Of a stretch of 64,000 nt of DNA, positions 1 through 9,022 are shown in pieces. Source of the stretch: Catalinimonas alkaloidigena (GTDB lineage: Bacteria; Bacteroidota; Bacteroidia; Cytophagales; Cyclobacteriaceae). A program made the position numbers and the translations under genes. The stretch lies in the NCBI RefSeq assembly GCF_029504655.1, contig NZ_JAQFIL010000001.1:5523001-5587000 (forward strand), given 5' to 3'. Under the pieces are notes generated by a model, which was not told where the DNA came from, did not search any database, and worked only from the letters and a program-made list of their open reading frames with translations. Numbering within the stretch: the first letter of the stretch is position 1; every line of letters starts with the position of its first letter.

Positions 1-103
1 TACGATTGGCAGATGCATGCTCATGTTTATCCAGCAATAGTTTGATCAGTTCCTGCTTGGATAGCTTTTCAAGTGCTTCACGAGAGTAAGAATCTACTTC
101 CAT
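1..103 (-). CDS. N-terminus of a possible IS66-type transposase (cut by window edge)
   Basis: An ATG-initiated reading frame of 34 codons runs off the left edge of the window. The visible peptide starts MEVDSYSREALEKLSKQEL and continues with IKLLLDKHEH, an amphipathic helical start of the kind that opens IS66-family DDE transposases (a 'LSKQELIKLLL' helix before a coiled coil). Only this start is visible, so no catalytic residue can be checked and terminal inverted repeats cannot be identified. It could equally be another helical protein. The assignment is a resemblance from memory. Confidence 0.35.
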   Translation of the reverse strand, partial: MEVDSYSREALEKLSKQELIKLLLDKHEHASANR

Positions 104-546
104 AACTAGGGCTACTACGAAAAGGGCAGCAGTGGTTGGTTAAGTAAAGTAATGGAGTTGTACGTTTAATATAGTAAAATAATACTTATATAACATTTAA
201 AATATTCCTGCACATTGCAGCAGATGATACGGTTTAAAGTTAACGGCCATGTTAAATGCAATGAATACGTACGAAAATGAGCAGAATTCAGCACAAGCGC
301 TACTAGTCCGTGATCGGTCGCCTGGTATTTTTCCTTTCTTGAGAAGTAAATAAAAAATGCATGCTTCAAGTTTTTCACCTAAAACAGATGGTTCTTATGG
401 AGAATGAACAAAAGTCTGTGTAGGACTACTTTATGCTTTTCCTATTATCACTCCACCAGCATAGCAGTACTGGATACCTGTAAAATAACAAAAGGAAGAT
501 GGTGCCAGCTAATATTATTAGCCAATAGAAAAAGCATGCTCATACT
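104..546. other. intergenic, no gene recognised
   Basis: The only open frames here are short and have no recognisable protein character. I see no RNA gene, repeat or convincing terminator. It would contain the promoter of the leftward gene at the window edge. Confidence 0.5.
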
Positions 547-948
547 CTATATGGATGCATACTTGCTCTTTTTTGACCTAAGTATTACCCAAATCAATAG
601 GGATAGCATGAGCGTTACTAAAGCAAATGATTTCTCAAAATTCGTTTTTGCCAGCATGTTCCCAACAGTGTTCAATACGAACAGGGCAAAAAACACCCAT
701 AAGCTAATGTTCACGATGCTTGAAGCAAGGTACTGTCTGATAAACTTGCCTCTGATCAAAAGAATAAAACCCAGGTAGAGATTAATTAGCAGTGAAACGG
801 TTTCAAAAACATACATTTCAGTATCGTTGGTTAACCGTCCTCCCCATGTTATTTCGTAGGGAATGATTTTTAAAAGAATGCACAGGTGAAAAATGATCAG
901 GGCAAAAACGATTGACAGAAGAATTTTCAGGGCTACTCTAGGACTCAT
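547..948 (-). CDS. four-helix integral membrane protein of unknown function
   Basis: The protein of 133 residues has four hydrophobic segments: near residues 5-27, 42-62, 75-95 and 105-122. The last is followed by a basic tail (RSKKSK), so the C-terminus is probably cytoplasmic. Between helices 1 and 2 lies the motif EITWGGRL, followed by TEMYVFETVSLLINL. I recall similar small membrane proteins as common hypothetical proteins in Bacteroidota, but no function is known to me. The ATG at 948 is preferred, giving MSPRVALKIL. A TTG 30 bases upstream would add ten residues. It stands alone; the next gene on the same strand stops at 998. No enzymatic motif is visible. Confidence 0.7.
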   Translation of the reverse strand: MSPRVALKILLSIVFALIIFHLCILLKIIPYEITWGGRLTNDTEMYVFETVSLLINLYLGFILLIRGKFIRQYLASSIVNISLWVFFALFVLNTVGNMLAKTNFEKSFALVTLMLSLLIWVILRSKKSKYASI

Positions 949-997
949 CTTTTTGTTTTTTACAATATATTCATTCAAGCGATTTTTGTGCTGCTGT

Positions 998-1867
998 TTA
1001 AGTTTGAAAAATCAGAATTTTACCGTCAGGACTCACCTTTCGGACTCTCGCTTTATTTTGTCGGGAAAACTCCAAAACCCACAGGCTGCTATCTGAAGCT
1101 ACTAATCCCCCTGTGGGTGACCAGTTTTCGGGCGCTTCTAATACAGTTTCTACCTTACCCTCTGGTGTAATTCTTTTAACTTTTCTTGCTCCAAAAACAG
1201 CTACATAAATATACGCTTCAGCATCTGTCCAGACCCCCATCAGGTAGTGATGATCACTTACTGAAAAAAACGGTGGGGAAGATTCTTTTAGGTTGTCCGT
1301 AATGTTGACTACCTGCCCCTTTGCGCTTACTTTTTTCAGTGTCAGATGGTCAATCACATAGAGGTCCTTCCCTTCCCGGGATGTACATATCCAGCGAATG
1401 TCCTGAAACCTATGATCCGTATGTAAATCTATTTCACCATTTGCTGTTTTCTTCTTTATCACTTCATGCGTACCGAACTTTTCAGTCCAGTATTCATTAC
1501 TTTCATGGTCTCTTATCAGGGTATTATTGACGGGCAGGCCTTCTGTCCGGGGCACAGTATACTCCAACTCACCATCATTGTTCAGCCGCCATATGTAATG
1601 CCCCCATTGGTCAGTTGCTTCTCCCTCATACCAGCTATGTTCTCCGTAGAGATTATCCTCTTTGTCAAGGTATAATTGATGGGTATGCACATTCTTTACA
1701 GCAATGGTATGCGACCCATCGGGGGATATTTTCCAGACATGGAGCAGATCAGTGTAATATACCACGCCCTTACTGTCCATAACAATCCCGATAGCAGGAT
1801 GTGCTGATGCCAGCTTTACCAACAGCAGAAAGTAGCATAAAATGAGTGTTACAGCCTTAGCTTTCAT
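998..1867 (-). CDS. secreted beta-propeller protein (NHL / SMP-30-like)
   Basis: The 289-residue product has an N-terminal signal peptide ending near LASAHP (residue 22), so it is exported. The rest is a series of short beta-strand repeats typical of NHL or SMP-30/gluconolactonase propellers: VYYTDLLHVWKISPDGS, LYVIDHLTLKKVSAKGQ, IYVAVFGARKVKRITPEGK and ARVRKVSPDGK. Each blade carries the pattern 'hydrophobic strand, K(I/V)xxxG'. The 'GGLVASDSSLWVLEF' segment near the C-terminus is typical of the last blade. Substrate and catalysis cannot be deduced; many such proteins are non-enzymatic binders or lactonases. No partner gene is adjacent: the DUF1801 gene upstream on the same strand is 97 bases away. 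Confidence 0.7.
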   Translation of the reverse strand: MKAKAVTLILCYFLLLVKLASAHPAIGIVMDSKGVVYYTDLLHVWKISPDGSHTIAVKNVHTHQLYLDKEDNLYGEHSWYEGEATDQWGHYIWRLNNDGELEYTVPRTEGLPVNNTLIRDHESNEYWTEKFGTHEVIKKKTANGEIDLHTDHRFQDIRWICTSREGKDLYVIDHLTLKKVSAKGQVVNITDNLKESSPPFFSVSDHHYLMGVWTDAEAYIYVAVFGARKVKRITPEGKVETVLEAPENWSPTGGLVASDSSLWVLEFSRQNKARVRKVSPDGKILIFQT

Positions 1868-1964
1868 ATCTCCTTATCGTAAAAGTGGTTAAAGTTCCCG
1901 GCATCAGGAACCAAAGAAATCCCAGCCTTAAGCTTTTCACATGTCGCACCGCTTATGCGCCTGA

Positions 1965-2357
1965 CTATCGTTTATTCATCAGCAATCTGTATCTCCCACC
2001 TGCTCTCCAATGCTCGATTGCTGTATTGATAAATTCACTTAAGCGTGTTTCAGAGAGCTTAGTAGTCTTCTTTATTCTAATGCAGCCTTTGCCCCTGTCA
2101 AATCCTTGCAGTAATTCATGAGCATTTTCAATCTTACTGATATTTCCCACATACAGGCTCACGTATCCCTTTTGCGCATTCAGGTGAAACAGGGTTTTCT
2201 TTGCGTTACCATAGCTCAACATCTTGTATTCTATGCCTTCATGAAGCGTTGAACCACTTTGTAGAATCATGTTGCGTACCTGCAGAAGCTTATCTTTTCT
2301 CCAGTCTTTTTCTAGTTCTTCTACATATGCCGCGGGTGTGTCTGCCTTATATTGCAT
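1965..2357 (-). CDS. DUF1801 (YdhG-like) domain protein
   Basis: This is a 130-residue cytoplasmic protein without signal or membrane segment. It shows the DUF1801 layout: an N-terminal helix with VEELEKDWRKDKLLQVRNMI, then the conserved EGIEYKMLSYG core, then FHLNAQKGYVSLYVG, and a C-terminal GKGCIRIKKTTKL strand-helix followed by a final helix. Length and motif order match the family, which folds like a small alpha/beta protein of unknown biochemical role and is related to iron-chaperone-type YdhG proteins. The ATG at 2357 begins MQYKADTPAAYVEEL. Nothing in the neighbourhood suggests a pathway. Confidence 0.85.
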   Translation of the reverse strand: MQYKADTPAAYVEELEKDWRKDKLLQVRNMILQSGSTLHEGIEYKMLSYGNAKKTLFHLNAQKGYVSLYVGNISKIENAHELLQGFDRGKGCIRIKKTTKLSETRLSEFINTAIEHWRAGGRYRLLMNKR

Positions 2358-2812
2358 TTCGGCTGTATCTGTTTTTATTGCTCAGGATTGATATTGCGCA
2401 TCACAATATTTGCGTAAAGCCATTGCTTTTACTAGCCAGTTCTTACCATCTGCCTATGCGCTACATATCCTGATTAAGATACAGAAACTGTCAACCCTTA
2501 GCAATCTGTATGCAAGGAATGAGTCTAGCTGTTGATCCGCTACGCTAAACCTGACCTGCCGCATTTGGAGCGCACAAGCCCTGGAAGAGCAACTTTCAAC
2601 TCTTGTAAACCTGTTTTCTTTTTGCCGGAGGTAAAGTGAAAAAGCGCTGCACAGCTACCAAATTCACTCAACAGAAAGTCTGTCAAGTTAGCATGAGAGT
2701 TGCGTAGCAATCGCCTTCCTTGGCAGTATGTGCTTTTTGAGCTTATAATATGAAAACCCAATGTCGTGCTTGTCCACACAATAATGGGCCAAATCCTATT
2801 TGTTTGCCAGTG
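2358..2812. other. intergenic, possibly decayed DNA
   Basis: No open frame in this stretch looks protein-like on either strand. I see no RNA gene and no clear terminator. The length (455 bases) between two same-strand small genes suggests a lost gene, but no fragment is recognisable. Confidence 0.4.
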
Positions 2813-3235
2813 TTACTTTGCCTGAATTGGGGCTTTCTTAAACCTTCCCCAGGCAACAAAAACAGCAAGCGCAAACAGAATAATATTTGGGAGAAACGTT
2901 TCGCTATGCATCACGTGGTAAGTCGTAGCCAATACCATAATGATGGCAACTCCAACTGCTGCAATGGGTGTCAAAACCGGTTTGATACGCAATGCGGCAG
3001 GAAGGATCAGCCCTAAAGCTCCAAGCACTTCGCTGATACCAATGAAGCGTACCATGCCAGCTTCAAATGAGTTTACGAAAGACATACCCCCTTCTGCCAA
3101 TTGATCAATTGGTGTTGCTATTTTCATAAATCCGGCAAATCCGAATGCCGCTGCTAATAATACCTGTGCAACCCACAGCCCTATGTGAAGTCCTTTTGAT
3201 TTTTTCTGTTCGGCCATTTTACTTTTTGTTTTCAT
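2813..3235 (-). CDS. DoxX family membrane protein
   Basis: The product of 140 residues has four predicted membrane helices: about 17-38, 58-77, 86-106 and 112-130. The opening LWVAQVLLAAAFGFAGFMK followed by RFIGISEVLGALGLILP is the DoxX-like signature. DoxX-like proteins are inner-membrane proteins linked to quinone or thiol redox chemistry in some species, but the exact role is usually unknown. It is transcribed away from an HxlR-type regulator with an 82-base shared upstream region. This is a common arrangement in which the redox- or aldehyde-responsive regulator controls the DoxX gene, so co-regulation is likely (inference). Confidence 0.85.
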   Translation of the reverse strand: MKTKSKMAEQKKSKGLHIGLWVAQVLLAAAFGFAGFMKIATPIDQLAEGGMSFVNSFEAGMVRFIGISEVLGALGLILPAALRIKPVLTPIAAVGVAIIMVLATTYHVMHSETFLPNIILFALAVFVAWGRFKKAPIQAK

Positions 3236-3267
3236 TTGTTCGAATAGTGATGCAAATTACATAATAT

Positions 3268-3302
3268 TGCTTACCTATTGTAATCAGCTACCTTTTGGTA
3301 AT
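3268..3302. promoter_or_regulatory. candidate operators between doxX-like and hxlR-like genes
   Basis: Two short inverted repeats lie in the 82-base divergent spacer. One is TTAC-N5-GTAA at 3271-3283 and the other is TACC-TTTT-GGTA at 3289-3300. Their position just upstream of the regulator start at 3318 fits an autoregulatory HxlR site. The arms are only four bases, so chance occurrence in AT-rich DNA is possible. Confidence 0.35.
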
Positions 3303-3317
3303 CAAAAAAAATTAACA

Positions 3318-3662
3318 ATGAAAAAGAAAGAGCATAAAGAATGTCTTTCGGCACTGGTGCCTGTAAGAGACACACTGGATGTCATTGGCGGCAAATGGAA
3401 AATATTAATACTGATTTCTGTATGGGAAGGCAATAAACACTTTAGGGAAATCGAGCGAAGTATTCCAAAGTTAAGTACCAAAGTACTGTCAAAAGAGCTG
3501 AAGGAACTGGAAGCCAATCAGTTAGTAACCCGCACTGTCGTCAATGGTTTTCCTGTCAGAACAGAATACACACCAACGGAATATTCCAAAACTTTGAAAA
3601 AGGTCATTTTAGAATTACAGCATTGGGGGATCAACCACAGAAAAAAGATTTTTGGCAAATAG
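3318..3662 (+). CDS. HxlR family transcriptional regulator
   Basis: The gene encodes a 114-residue winged-helix DNA-binding protein. The segment CLSALVPVRDTLDVIGGKWK is the HxlR hallmark: a cysteine near the N-terminus followed by 'IGGKWK'. Next comes FREIERSIPKLSTKVLSKEL, the recognition helix region, and the wing TVVNGFPVRTEYTPTEYSKTL. The ATG at 3318 is chosen because it gives the usual family start (MKKKEHKECLSAL); the frame extends 51 bases further upstream without family resemblance. HxlR proteins often use the N-terminal cysteine to sense oxidants, quinones or aldehydes. The divergent DoxX gene is its likely target. Confidence 0.9.
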   Translation: MKKKEHKECLSALVPVRDTLDVIGGKWKILILISVWEGNKHFREIERSIPKLSTKVLSKELKELEANQLVTRTVVNGFPVRTEYTPTEYSKTLKKVILELQHWGINHRKKIFGK

Positions 3663-3829
3663 TCGTCCTTTGTTGTCTTGTCAGATGAATGCTGTTTCGA
3701 GGGGAGCATTTTAGCGATACTGCCAATGGTCTCGGGTATGAAACGCAGGGCATTTCGGAGCTGCCTACCTGTCCACCGAGCCTAAGGCTGCCAAGAACCG
3801 AAACTTACGTAAACCACTGAAAGTAGTTT

Positions 3830-4237
3830 TTATTCATTTTCCTCAAACCATTTTACTATTGAGGGCATATTTCGTTCAAATCCTCCTGGAATAAAAAAGT
3901 TTAAGACTCCTGTTTTCCGGTCGGTTTTGTTTTTAAAGTCGTGCATGGTTCTGGACGGAATTCTCAAAAAGGTTCCTTTTTCAGCGTCAATCCATTCATC
4001 CCCCACGAGTATTGAGGTTGTGCCCTCCAAAACATAAAACACTTCATCATTGTCCTCGTGTTGGTGAGCACCCGGACCATCAGACTTAGGTTCAAGCCAC
4101 CATTCGGAGATGCTATATTTTTCATTTGTTTCGTTTTCGTCAGCCTTAAATATAGCTGTCATGGTTCCACAGTTGTAAACCCGCCCTTTCCCGTATGGAA
4201 GAATCAAAGCGTCGGTATGATTGTCTTGATGTTTCAT
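3830..4237 (-). CDS. small cupin-domain protein
   Basis: The 135-residue protein is a single-domain cupin. Motif 1 is AHQHEDNDEVFYVLEG, giving the metal-ligand pattern H-x-H-x(5)-E. Motif 2 is LRIPSRTMHDFKN with the fourth ligand histidine. Such proteins bind a metal ion and act as sugar isomerases, dioxygenases or binding proteins; this sequence does not decide which. The ATG at 4237 (MKHQDNHTDALIL) is preferred; a TTG at 4267 would add ten lysine-rich residues. There is no signal peptide. The gene is isolated, with 167 bases to the HxlR gene that converges on it. Confidence 0.85.
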   Translation of the reverse strand: MKHQDNHTDALILPYGKGRVYNCGTMTAIFKADENETNEKYSISEWWLEPKSDGPGAHQHEDNDEVFYVLEGTTSILVGDEWIDAEKGTFLRIPSRTMHDFKNKTDRKTGVLNFFIPGGFERNMPSIVKWFEENE

Positions 4238-4611
4238 TACTCGTTTTGTTTTTTTAGATATTGCCAACTTTAATAATAAAAATATGTAGCCGGAAGCTCT
4301 TTCCTCTCAGGTCGCAATAAAGATGAAACAGGCTAAGCTGTTTAGTTCAGTACTTCCCCTACCACAAGTTTGAGTACAGGGGAAACTTATGGTATATTAC
4401 AAACTCATTTCCCAACTTACGCTTCGCTAAACTTGAGAGAGAGATGTCTTTTGTTTTAATTTTATTCATTTAAAACGTAAAAGTGGAGTTTTGGCAGATC
4501 AGATTCACCGATCTTTCGGTTTTCCCTTCAGCCCACATTGCGTATAAATTTATTAGGCACTGGCTTTTTCTTATATCAGTTATTTTGAATTTAGTTTTGA
4601 GATTCAATTAA
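4238..4611. other. intergenic upstream of the cupin gene
   Basis: AT-rich spacer with no protein-like frame and no RNA gene seen. It presumably carries the cupin promoter. Confidence 0.4.
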
Positions 4612-5043
4612 TTAAGTGTCTGAACTTTTAACTCCTTCTTTTTTCAGAATATCCAAAATAAAATCTGTTTTCCCGTCAACATAAGCATCTATATCATAAA
4701 GAAATTTCCATAAGGTACTTTTTTAAAGCAAGGTGATTAGCCAATCCAATACTTTCTTTTTTACCGATGATCACATGATTTTCTCCCCAGTGCCAGTAAC
4801 CTAAATGGTAAGGTATTTCTATAGCTTCTCACGCTCATCTTTCTTTATTTGGACTAAAAAAGCATAGTAGACCCGATGTTCAGGTAATATCATTTCATAG
4901 CTTGAAAACATCAGCTTGTTATGTTGGGCAACTGTGGTTAATGAATCTAGTAGCTTGGCAGGGAAAAGCGCTAGCTGCTCTGGTTCCTGTTCTTGCCTTA
5001 GATGTGTTTGCTCTATTTTTAGTGAAGTATTTAATAGCCCCAA
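4612..5043 (-). pseudogene. remnant of an unidentified gene with at least two frame breaks
   Basis: Three minus-strand pieces read as protein but in different frames. The first (ending near 4819) contains LPEHRVYYAFLVQIKKDERE. The second (about 4825-4700) contains LGYWHWGENHVIIGKKES and GLANHLALKK. The third (to the stop at 4612) contains WKFLYDIDAYVDGKTDFILD followed by ILKKEGVKSSDT. Read in order they would make one soluble protein C-terminus, but frameshifts separate them. I do not recognise the family. The upstream boundary is uncertain. Confidence 0.4.
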
Positions 5044-5883
5044 TCAAGGAGTCTTTTAGTAAAAATAAGCGCTTGTCAATAGCCCCTCGAAAGCCTGTAG
5101 AATTGTCCCCGGCAAAGGTTGAGGACAATGCTTCTTTTCAGAAATGTATTTTTGCCCCTAAAGACATACTTTTTTCAATTAGAAACGCTACGCCTTTGAG
5201 TTCAAATGGAACCGAAGGCCAAAGTACAGTTTTGCAAGACCTTCCTTAAAGCTTATCCCGAACATGAAACGTACAGCATTCATCAGGAAAAGGTAGGTGA
5301 GCTTCTTATTCAATAGAAAGTTTAGCCAGGAAGTGCTAACTGGCTCAAACAAAACTCCTGAGAGAAGCGTTAAAAGAACATGAAAAAAGCCTGGCGAGAT
5401 GCCAGGCCTTTGTTCATTTCCATCAAGTAAACAGCCCGATTGTTTTTCCAGTGGCCGCCGAAGCGGTAATTGTAGTTTAAAAAATAATAATGCTCTAGTT
5501 CAAAAAATCTGGAATCACAATTCTATCCAAACAGTTTCCAATACCGTGCCTAATGGCACAAGTGCCAGAAATGAGCCTTTTTCTAATATTTTAAAGAGAT
5601 AATTCCCCATAGCTGTGGAAAATCCCCATCAATTCCCCAATAAAAATACCTTGAAATAGGATAGAGAAACCTTATGGACTGTAAGTCTTTCTGAAACTTG
5701 TAATTATGTAAAAAAGGAAGGGCTTTTTTATAACTTTTCATTAACAAAAACAGGAACTCAAAGGAAACGTAAGGCTTTCCATGAAGGGAAGCGGTTTTAT
5801 CTGACTAACCCGTAAAGAAAGCAGTTAGACTGAATTCCAAAGCACAGAGTATAACTCTCTGCCATTAATGGAGTTAACTCCTC
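5044..5883. other. gene-poor spacer with one hairpin
   Basis: No convincing gene is visible over 840 bases. A 115-codon plus-strand frame overlaps part of this stretch but has no family resemblance and lies opposite the pseudogene. The only clear structure is the terminator-like hairpin at 5383-5410. The stretch ends at the promoter region of the DMT transporter. Confidence 0.4.
5383..5410. terminator. terminator-like hairpin
   Basis: A perfect 7-bp stem GCCTGGC / GCCAGGC with loop GAGAT lies at 5389-5407. It is preceded by six A residues and followed by CTTTG. Read on the minus strand it is a hairpin followed by six T residues, the classical rho-independent form. No intact gene sits just upstream on that strand, except far away. 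Confidence 0.55.
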
Positions 5884-6771
5884 ATGCAAAAAGACAATCA
5901 AATTTTGGGTACAGGTACAGTATTAGTGGCACTCGCAGCACTATGCTGGGGGGTATCAGGTGGCATTGGCGGCATTCTCTTATCTAACGGATGGAATGCA
6001 TTCGTGGTATCACTATACCGGGGGGCTATCGGGCTAGTGTTCGTGCTTATCTGGTTGCTACTGCGTTCGCAGGCTAGCGGAATAATAAATCGCCGATTAT
6101 GGTTTTGGGCTACAGTTGCCGGTCTTGGAGTAGCCGGCAACTTCGCATTTTACTTTGTAAGTATCTCGGAGGGCAGCGTAGCGGTGGCTGCCACGTTGAT
6201 GTACTGCGCACCTGTGTTCGTTTATCTCGTCTCGTTTGCACTTAAACTTGAGCGTTCCACTCCGCTTAAGTGGGGTGGGATCGGAGTAGTGATCCTCGGC
6301 ATTATATTACTTACTGGTATTTACAAGGTCGGCGAAAGTGGTGTCACGCCAATTGGCATTGGCTCAGGGCTACTTGCGGGACTTTCCTATGCAGTATTCA
6401 TTTTTGGCTTTAAGTACGCAGCAAAATACGGCAGCCCGCAGGCAATTCTTGTCATAGCGTTTGCTGTACTGGTTATTATCCTGATCTGGCCGAGTGATGT
6501 CAGCCAGGCTATTGAAGTCTTTAGCACGCCAGATTGGCTACTTTTTACGACCCTGGGGGTACTGGGTGCGGGTTTGTCGTTTATTCTTTATGTTGCAGGC
6601 CTCAATAATACTGCACCAACTGTAGCCTCTATCGTGGCGATGATTGAGCCGGTCACCGCATCTCTGTTTGGCGTATTGGTTCTGAATGAAAGTCTGGAGA
6701 GCTTACAGCTTGTAGGCATGGGACTGATTTTGATCACCGTAACCGCACTAAGCGTATACTCAAATAACTAA
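5884..6771 (+). CDS. DMT superfamily (EamA) transporter
   Basis: The 295-residue protein has ten hydrophobic segments arranged as two EamA repeats (about residues 10-142 and 155-292). Repeat 1 opens with LVALAALCWGVSGGIGGILLSN and repeat 2 contains GLLAGLSYAVFIFGFKYAAK. Both repeats have the helix breaks and glycine-rich patches typical of drug/metabolite transporters. The end AMIEPVTASLFGVLVLNESL is a strong EamA signature. The transported compound cannot be inferred. It is a single gene with 325 bases before the sigma factor gene, so it is probably not part of the downstream locus. Confidence 0.93.
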   Translation: MQKDNQILGTGTVLVALAALCWGVSGGIGGILLSNGWNAFVVSLYRGAIGLVFVLIWLLLRSQASGIINRRLWFWATVAGLGVAGNFAFYFVSISEGSVAVAATLMYCAPVFVYLVSFALKLERSTPLKWGGIGVVILGIILLTGIYKVGESGVTPIGIGSGLLAGLSYAVFIFGFKYAAKYGSPQAILVIAFAVLVIILIWPSDVSQAIEVFSTPDWLLFTTLGVLGAGLSFILYVAGLNNTAPTVASIVAMIEPVTASLFGVLVLNESLESLQLVGMGLILITVTALSVYSNN

Positions 6772-7096
6772 CGCTATATTCCTGATTAAGCTACTCGCAA
6801 AATTCTTTTAGGTCTATGCATCCTGTCGGTTATTGGTACCAACTTGCTAAACATATTGCCTAAAGAATTAAAAAATTGGATAGGAGGTGAAGTATAAGAA
6901 AGAGAGTTATTTTGATACAGGATAATACAGCATTAAGGGAGCTGGTGTGAAGATGAAAGGCCTTAGTCTCACCGACCTTATGTAAAATACTATGTGGCTA
7001 TTTTGGTAAAATTTTAAAAACTCAATAATAAGTAGCTTTATATTGTATTTCATTTTACAATTTCTTAAAATGAAATAACACTTAATCCAATATCTG
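6772..7096. other. upstream region of the sigma factor gene
   Basis: No gene is visible. The last 100 bases are strongly AT-rich and should contain the promoter of the sigma/FecR/SusCD locus. I could not pick a convincing Bacteroidota promoter by eye. Confidence 0.4.
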
Positions 7097-7723
7097 ATGA
7101 GCCACTCCTCAAGTCAATGGGAAGATTATTCTAATCTTAGTGATGAGGAAGTTTGGAAGCGATTAAGAGGAGGGCACCATGCTGCTCTCGAGTATCTGTA
7201 TCGCACCTATGCAATGGCGCTGTTCAATTACGGAATGAAGCTATACGGTAAAAACGAATGGGTGCAGGATACATTACAGGACTTGTTTGTAGACCTTTGG
7301 AAGCAACATCAGAGCTTGACGGCAGTCAAAGCAGTAAAGACCTATCTTTTTAAAGCCTTCACTTATAAACTGCACCGATACTGTAAAAAAGAAAAGCGCT
7401 GGTTGTATCAAATGAATTATGACAGGCTTCCCGAAATGGATGTTGCCTTGCCGGTAGAACATACAATGATTGCAGAACAACTTTCCCGGGAACAGAAACT
7501 CAGGCTTGCAAGCGCTATGGAAAAACTGCCTCCCCGACAAAAGGAAGTTCTTCATCTGCTTTTTGAAGAAGAAATGCAGTATGAAGAAGTTTCCCAGATT
7601 ATGCAGATCAATGTCAGGTCGGTATACACATTGGCATGGAAAGGAATTAGTTCTTTGCGAAAACTTGTCATTGACTTTCTTTTTGTGGTTGTATCCTCTT
7701 ATATAAGTTGTTTTTTGGTTTAA
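7097..7723 (+). CDS. ECF RNA polymerase sigma factor (Bacteroidota SusC/D-associated type)
   Basis: The 208-residue protein carries sigma region 2 (about residues 28-95, with ALEYLYRTYAMALFNYGMKL and the helix QDTLQDLFVDLWKQ) and region 4 (about 130-185, with LPPRQKEVLHLLFEEEMQYE and VSQIMQINVRSVYTLAWKGI). This is the group-4 sigma layout found beside FecR genes in PULs. The C-terminus is unusual: after the last region-4 helix come about 18 hydrophobic residues (FLFVVVSSYISCFLV), which could be a membrane-seeking tail. FecR follows after 103 bases. The likely role is to transcribe the SusCD-GH97 genes when freed from FecR. Confidence 0.93.
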   Translation: MSHSSSQWEDYSNLSDEEVWKRLRGGHHAALEYLYRTYAMALFNYGMKLYGKNEWVQDTLQDLFVDLWKQHQSLTAVKAVKTYLFKAFTYKLHRYCKKEKRWLYQMNYDRLPEMDVALPVEHTMIAEQLSREQKLRLASAMEKLPPRQKEVLHLLFEEEMQYEEVSQIMQINVRSVYTLAWKGISSLRKLVIDFLFVVVSSYISCFLV

Positions 7724-7826
7724 GTTATTGATCATGAGACCATAACAATTTTTCATAAAAATTTTTCTTAAAAAGAAGAGTAACTTTTACCATTTGATGT
7801 CACTGTAATATTGAAATGGCATCAAT

Positions 7827-8936
7827 ATGGACTATAGCCGATTTACCGTAGAAGACTTTGTGCTGGATAAGCCCTTCAGGCAGTGGATAATTTCTCCTGA
7901 CCAGGAAAGCAATCTTTTTTGGCAGGATTGGATACAACAACATCCAAAACAAAAATCCACTTTGCAGGAGGCAAGGGCGATCATTCTCAGATACCCTCAC
8001 ATTCATTATGGATGGAATAAAAAAATTGAGAATGATTTGTGGCAATCCATTGCCCGGAAAACACTGATAAACTCTCATGAACCTATGTTTTCCTCAGCTG
8101 ATAGTCCAACAAAAATAATCCCTTTGAATGCCCGGGCAGTTTTGGGGCACAGTTATGAAAAGCATGAAAAAATGCTTTGGACTTATCAAAAGATGAGTAG
8201 AGCCATAGCCATTCTGCTTTTAGGGCTTTGTGTAGGACTTGCTGCCTATTTTGGAAACAAAGATAAGGTCCAAGGACCTACCGAAATGGCTTATGTCAGC
8301 AAAGTAACTCCTCTTGGAACAAAATTGCATTTTAAGCTTCCTGATGGGACAAAAGTAAATTTAAATGCTGGTAGTGTCCTCCATTATCCCGAGCAATTCT
8401 CTGCTCAGCAAAGACTTGTGAAGCTGCAGGGAGAAGCCTTTTTTGAAGTTGTAAAAGACAGCAAAAGACCTTTTAGGGTAAAAACAGATGCCGTAATGAC
8501 AGAAGCATTGGGTACAGCTTTTAATATCAAACATGAAGATGGAATATTGGAAATTGCACTGATGGAAGGTAAAGTCAGTGTAAGTAATGAGGCAGGGGAT
8601 ACTAATAAGGATAAACTCATTCTTTTACCTGGAGAGCAGGCTACCCTTCATCGTAATAATCAACTCATCAAGGAAAAAGTCAATATAGATGAAGTAACTG
8701 CCTGGAAAAACGAGGTGATACTTTTTCAGGGGGCCACAGAGGGTGAAGTGATCCATACACTGGAAAAGTGGTATGGAGTAAAGATTTTGGTGGAAGGCAA
8801 CTCCCCTAAAGACTGGCGCTTTTCCGGAAGATTTGAGCGTAAAAATCTTGAAAATGTGCTTAGGTCCATAGGCTATAGTATGGACTTTCAGTATAGCATG
8901 GAGGAAAAAGAAGTGAAGATCATTTATGTAAACTAA
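7827..8936 (+). CDS. FecR family anti-sigma factor
   Basis: The 369-residue protein spans the inner membrane once, at about residues 125-142 (AIAILLLGLCVGLAAYF). The first 120 residues are cytoplasmic and should hold the sigma factor. The periplasmic part has the FecR domain (about 155-255: VTPLGTKLHFKLPDGTKVNL, LQGEAFFEVVKDSKRPFRVK, TEALGTAFNIK) and a C-terminal DUF4974 domain (about 298-368: ATEGEVIHTLEKWYGVKILV, WRFSGRFERKNLENVLRSI). It lies between the sigma factor and an STN-domain SusC. This is the classical cell-surface signalling order, so the periplasmic part should receive the signal from that SusC. Confidence 0.95.
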   Translation: MDYSRFTVEDFVLDKPFRQWIISPDQESNLFWQDWIQQHPKQKSTLQEARAIILRYPHIHYGWNKKIENDLWQSIARKTLINSHEPMFSSADSPTKIIPLNARAVLGHSYEKHEKMLWTYQKMSRAIAILLLGLCVGLAAYFGNKDKVQGPTEMAYVSKVTPLGTKLHFKLPDGTKVNLNAGSVLHYPEQFSAQQRLVKLQGEAFFEVVKDSKRPFRVKTDAVMTEALGTAFNIKHEDGILEIALMEGKVSVSNEAGDTNKDKLILLPGEQATLHRNNQLIKEKVNIDEVTAWKNEVILFQGATEGEVIHTLEKWYGVKILVEGNSPKDWRFSGRFERKNLENVLRSIGYSMDFQYSMEEKEVKIIYVN

Positions 8937-9022
8937 TGCATATGTAATCAGGCTCTGTTACTCTCTGCTCTTTAAAGACTAACTAATATACAATCAGACT
9001 AACACAACAAAACCTTTGAAAC

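Noticed and set aside
2540..2779. 79-codon minus-strand frame
   Set aside because: No recognisable motif, and the sequence (KSTYCQGRRLLRNSHAN) looks random.
4902..5249. 115-codon plus-strand frame
   Set aside because: It lies opposite the minus-strand pseudogene, has no family resemblance, and its composition looks like a shadow.
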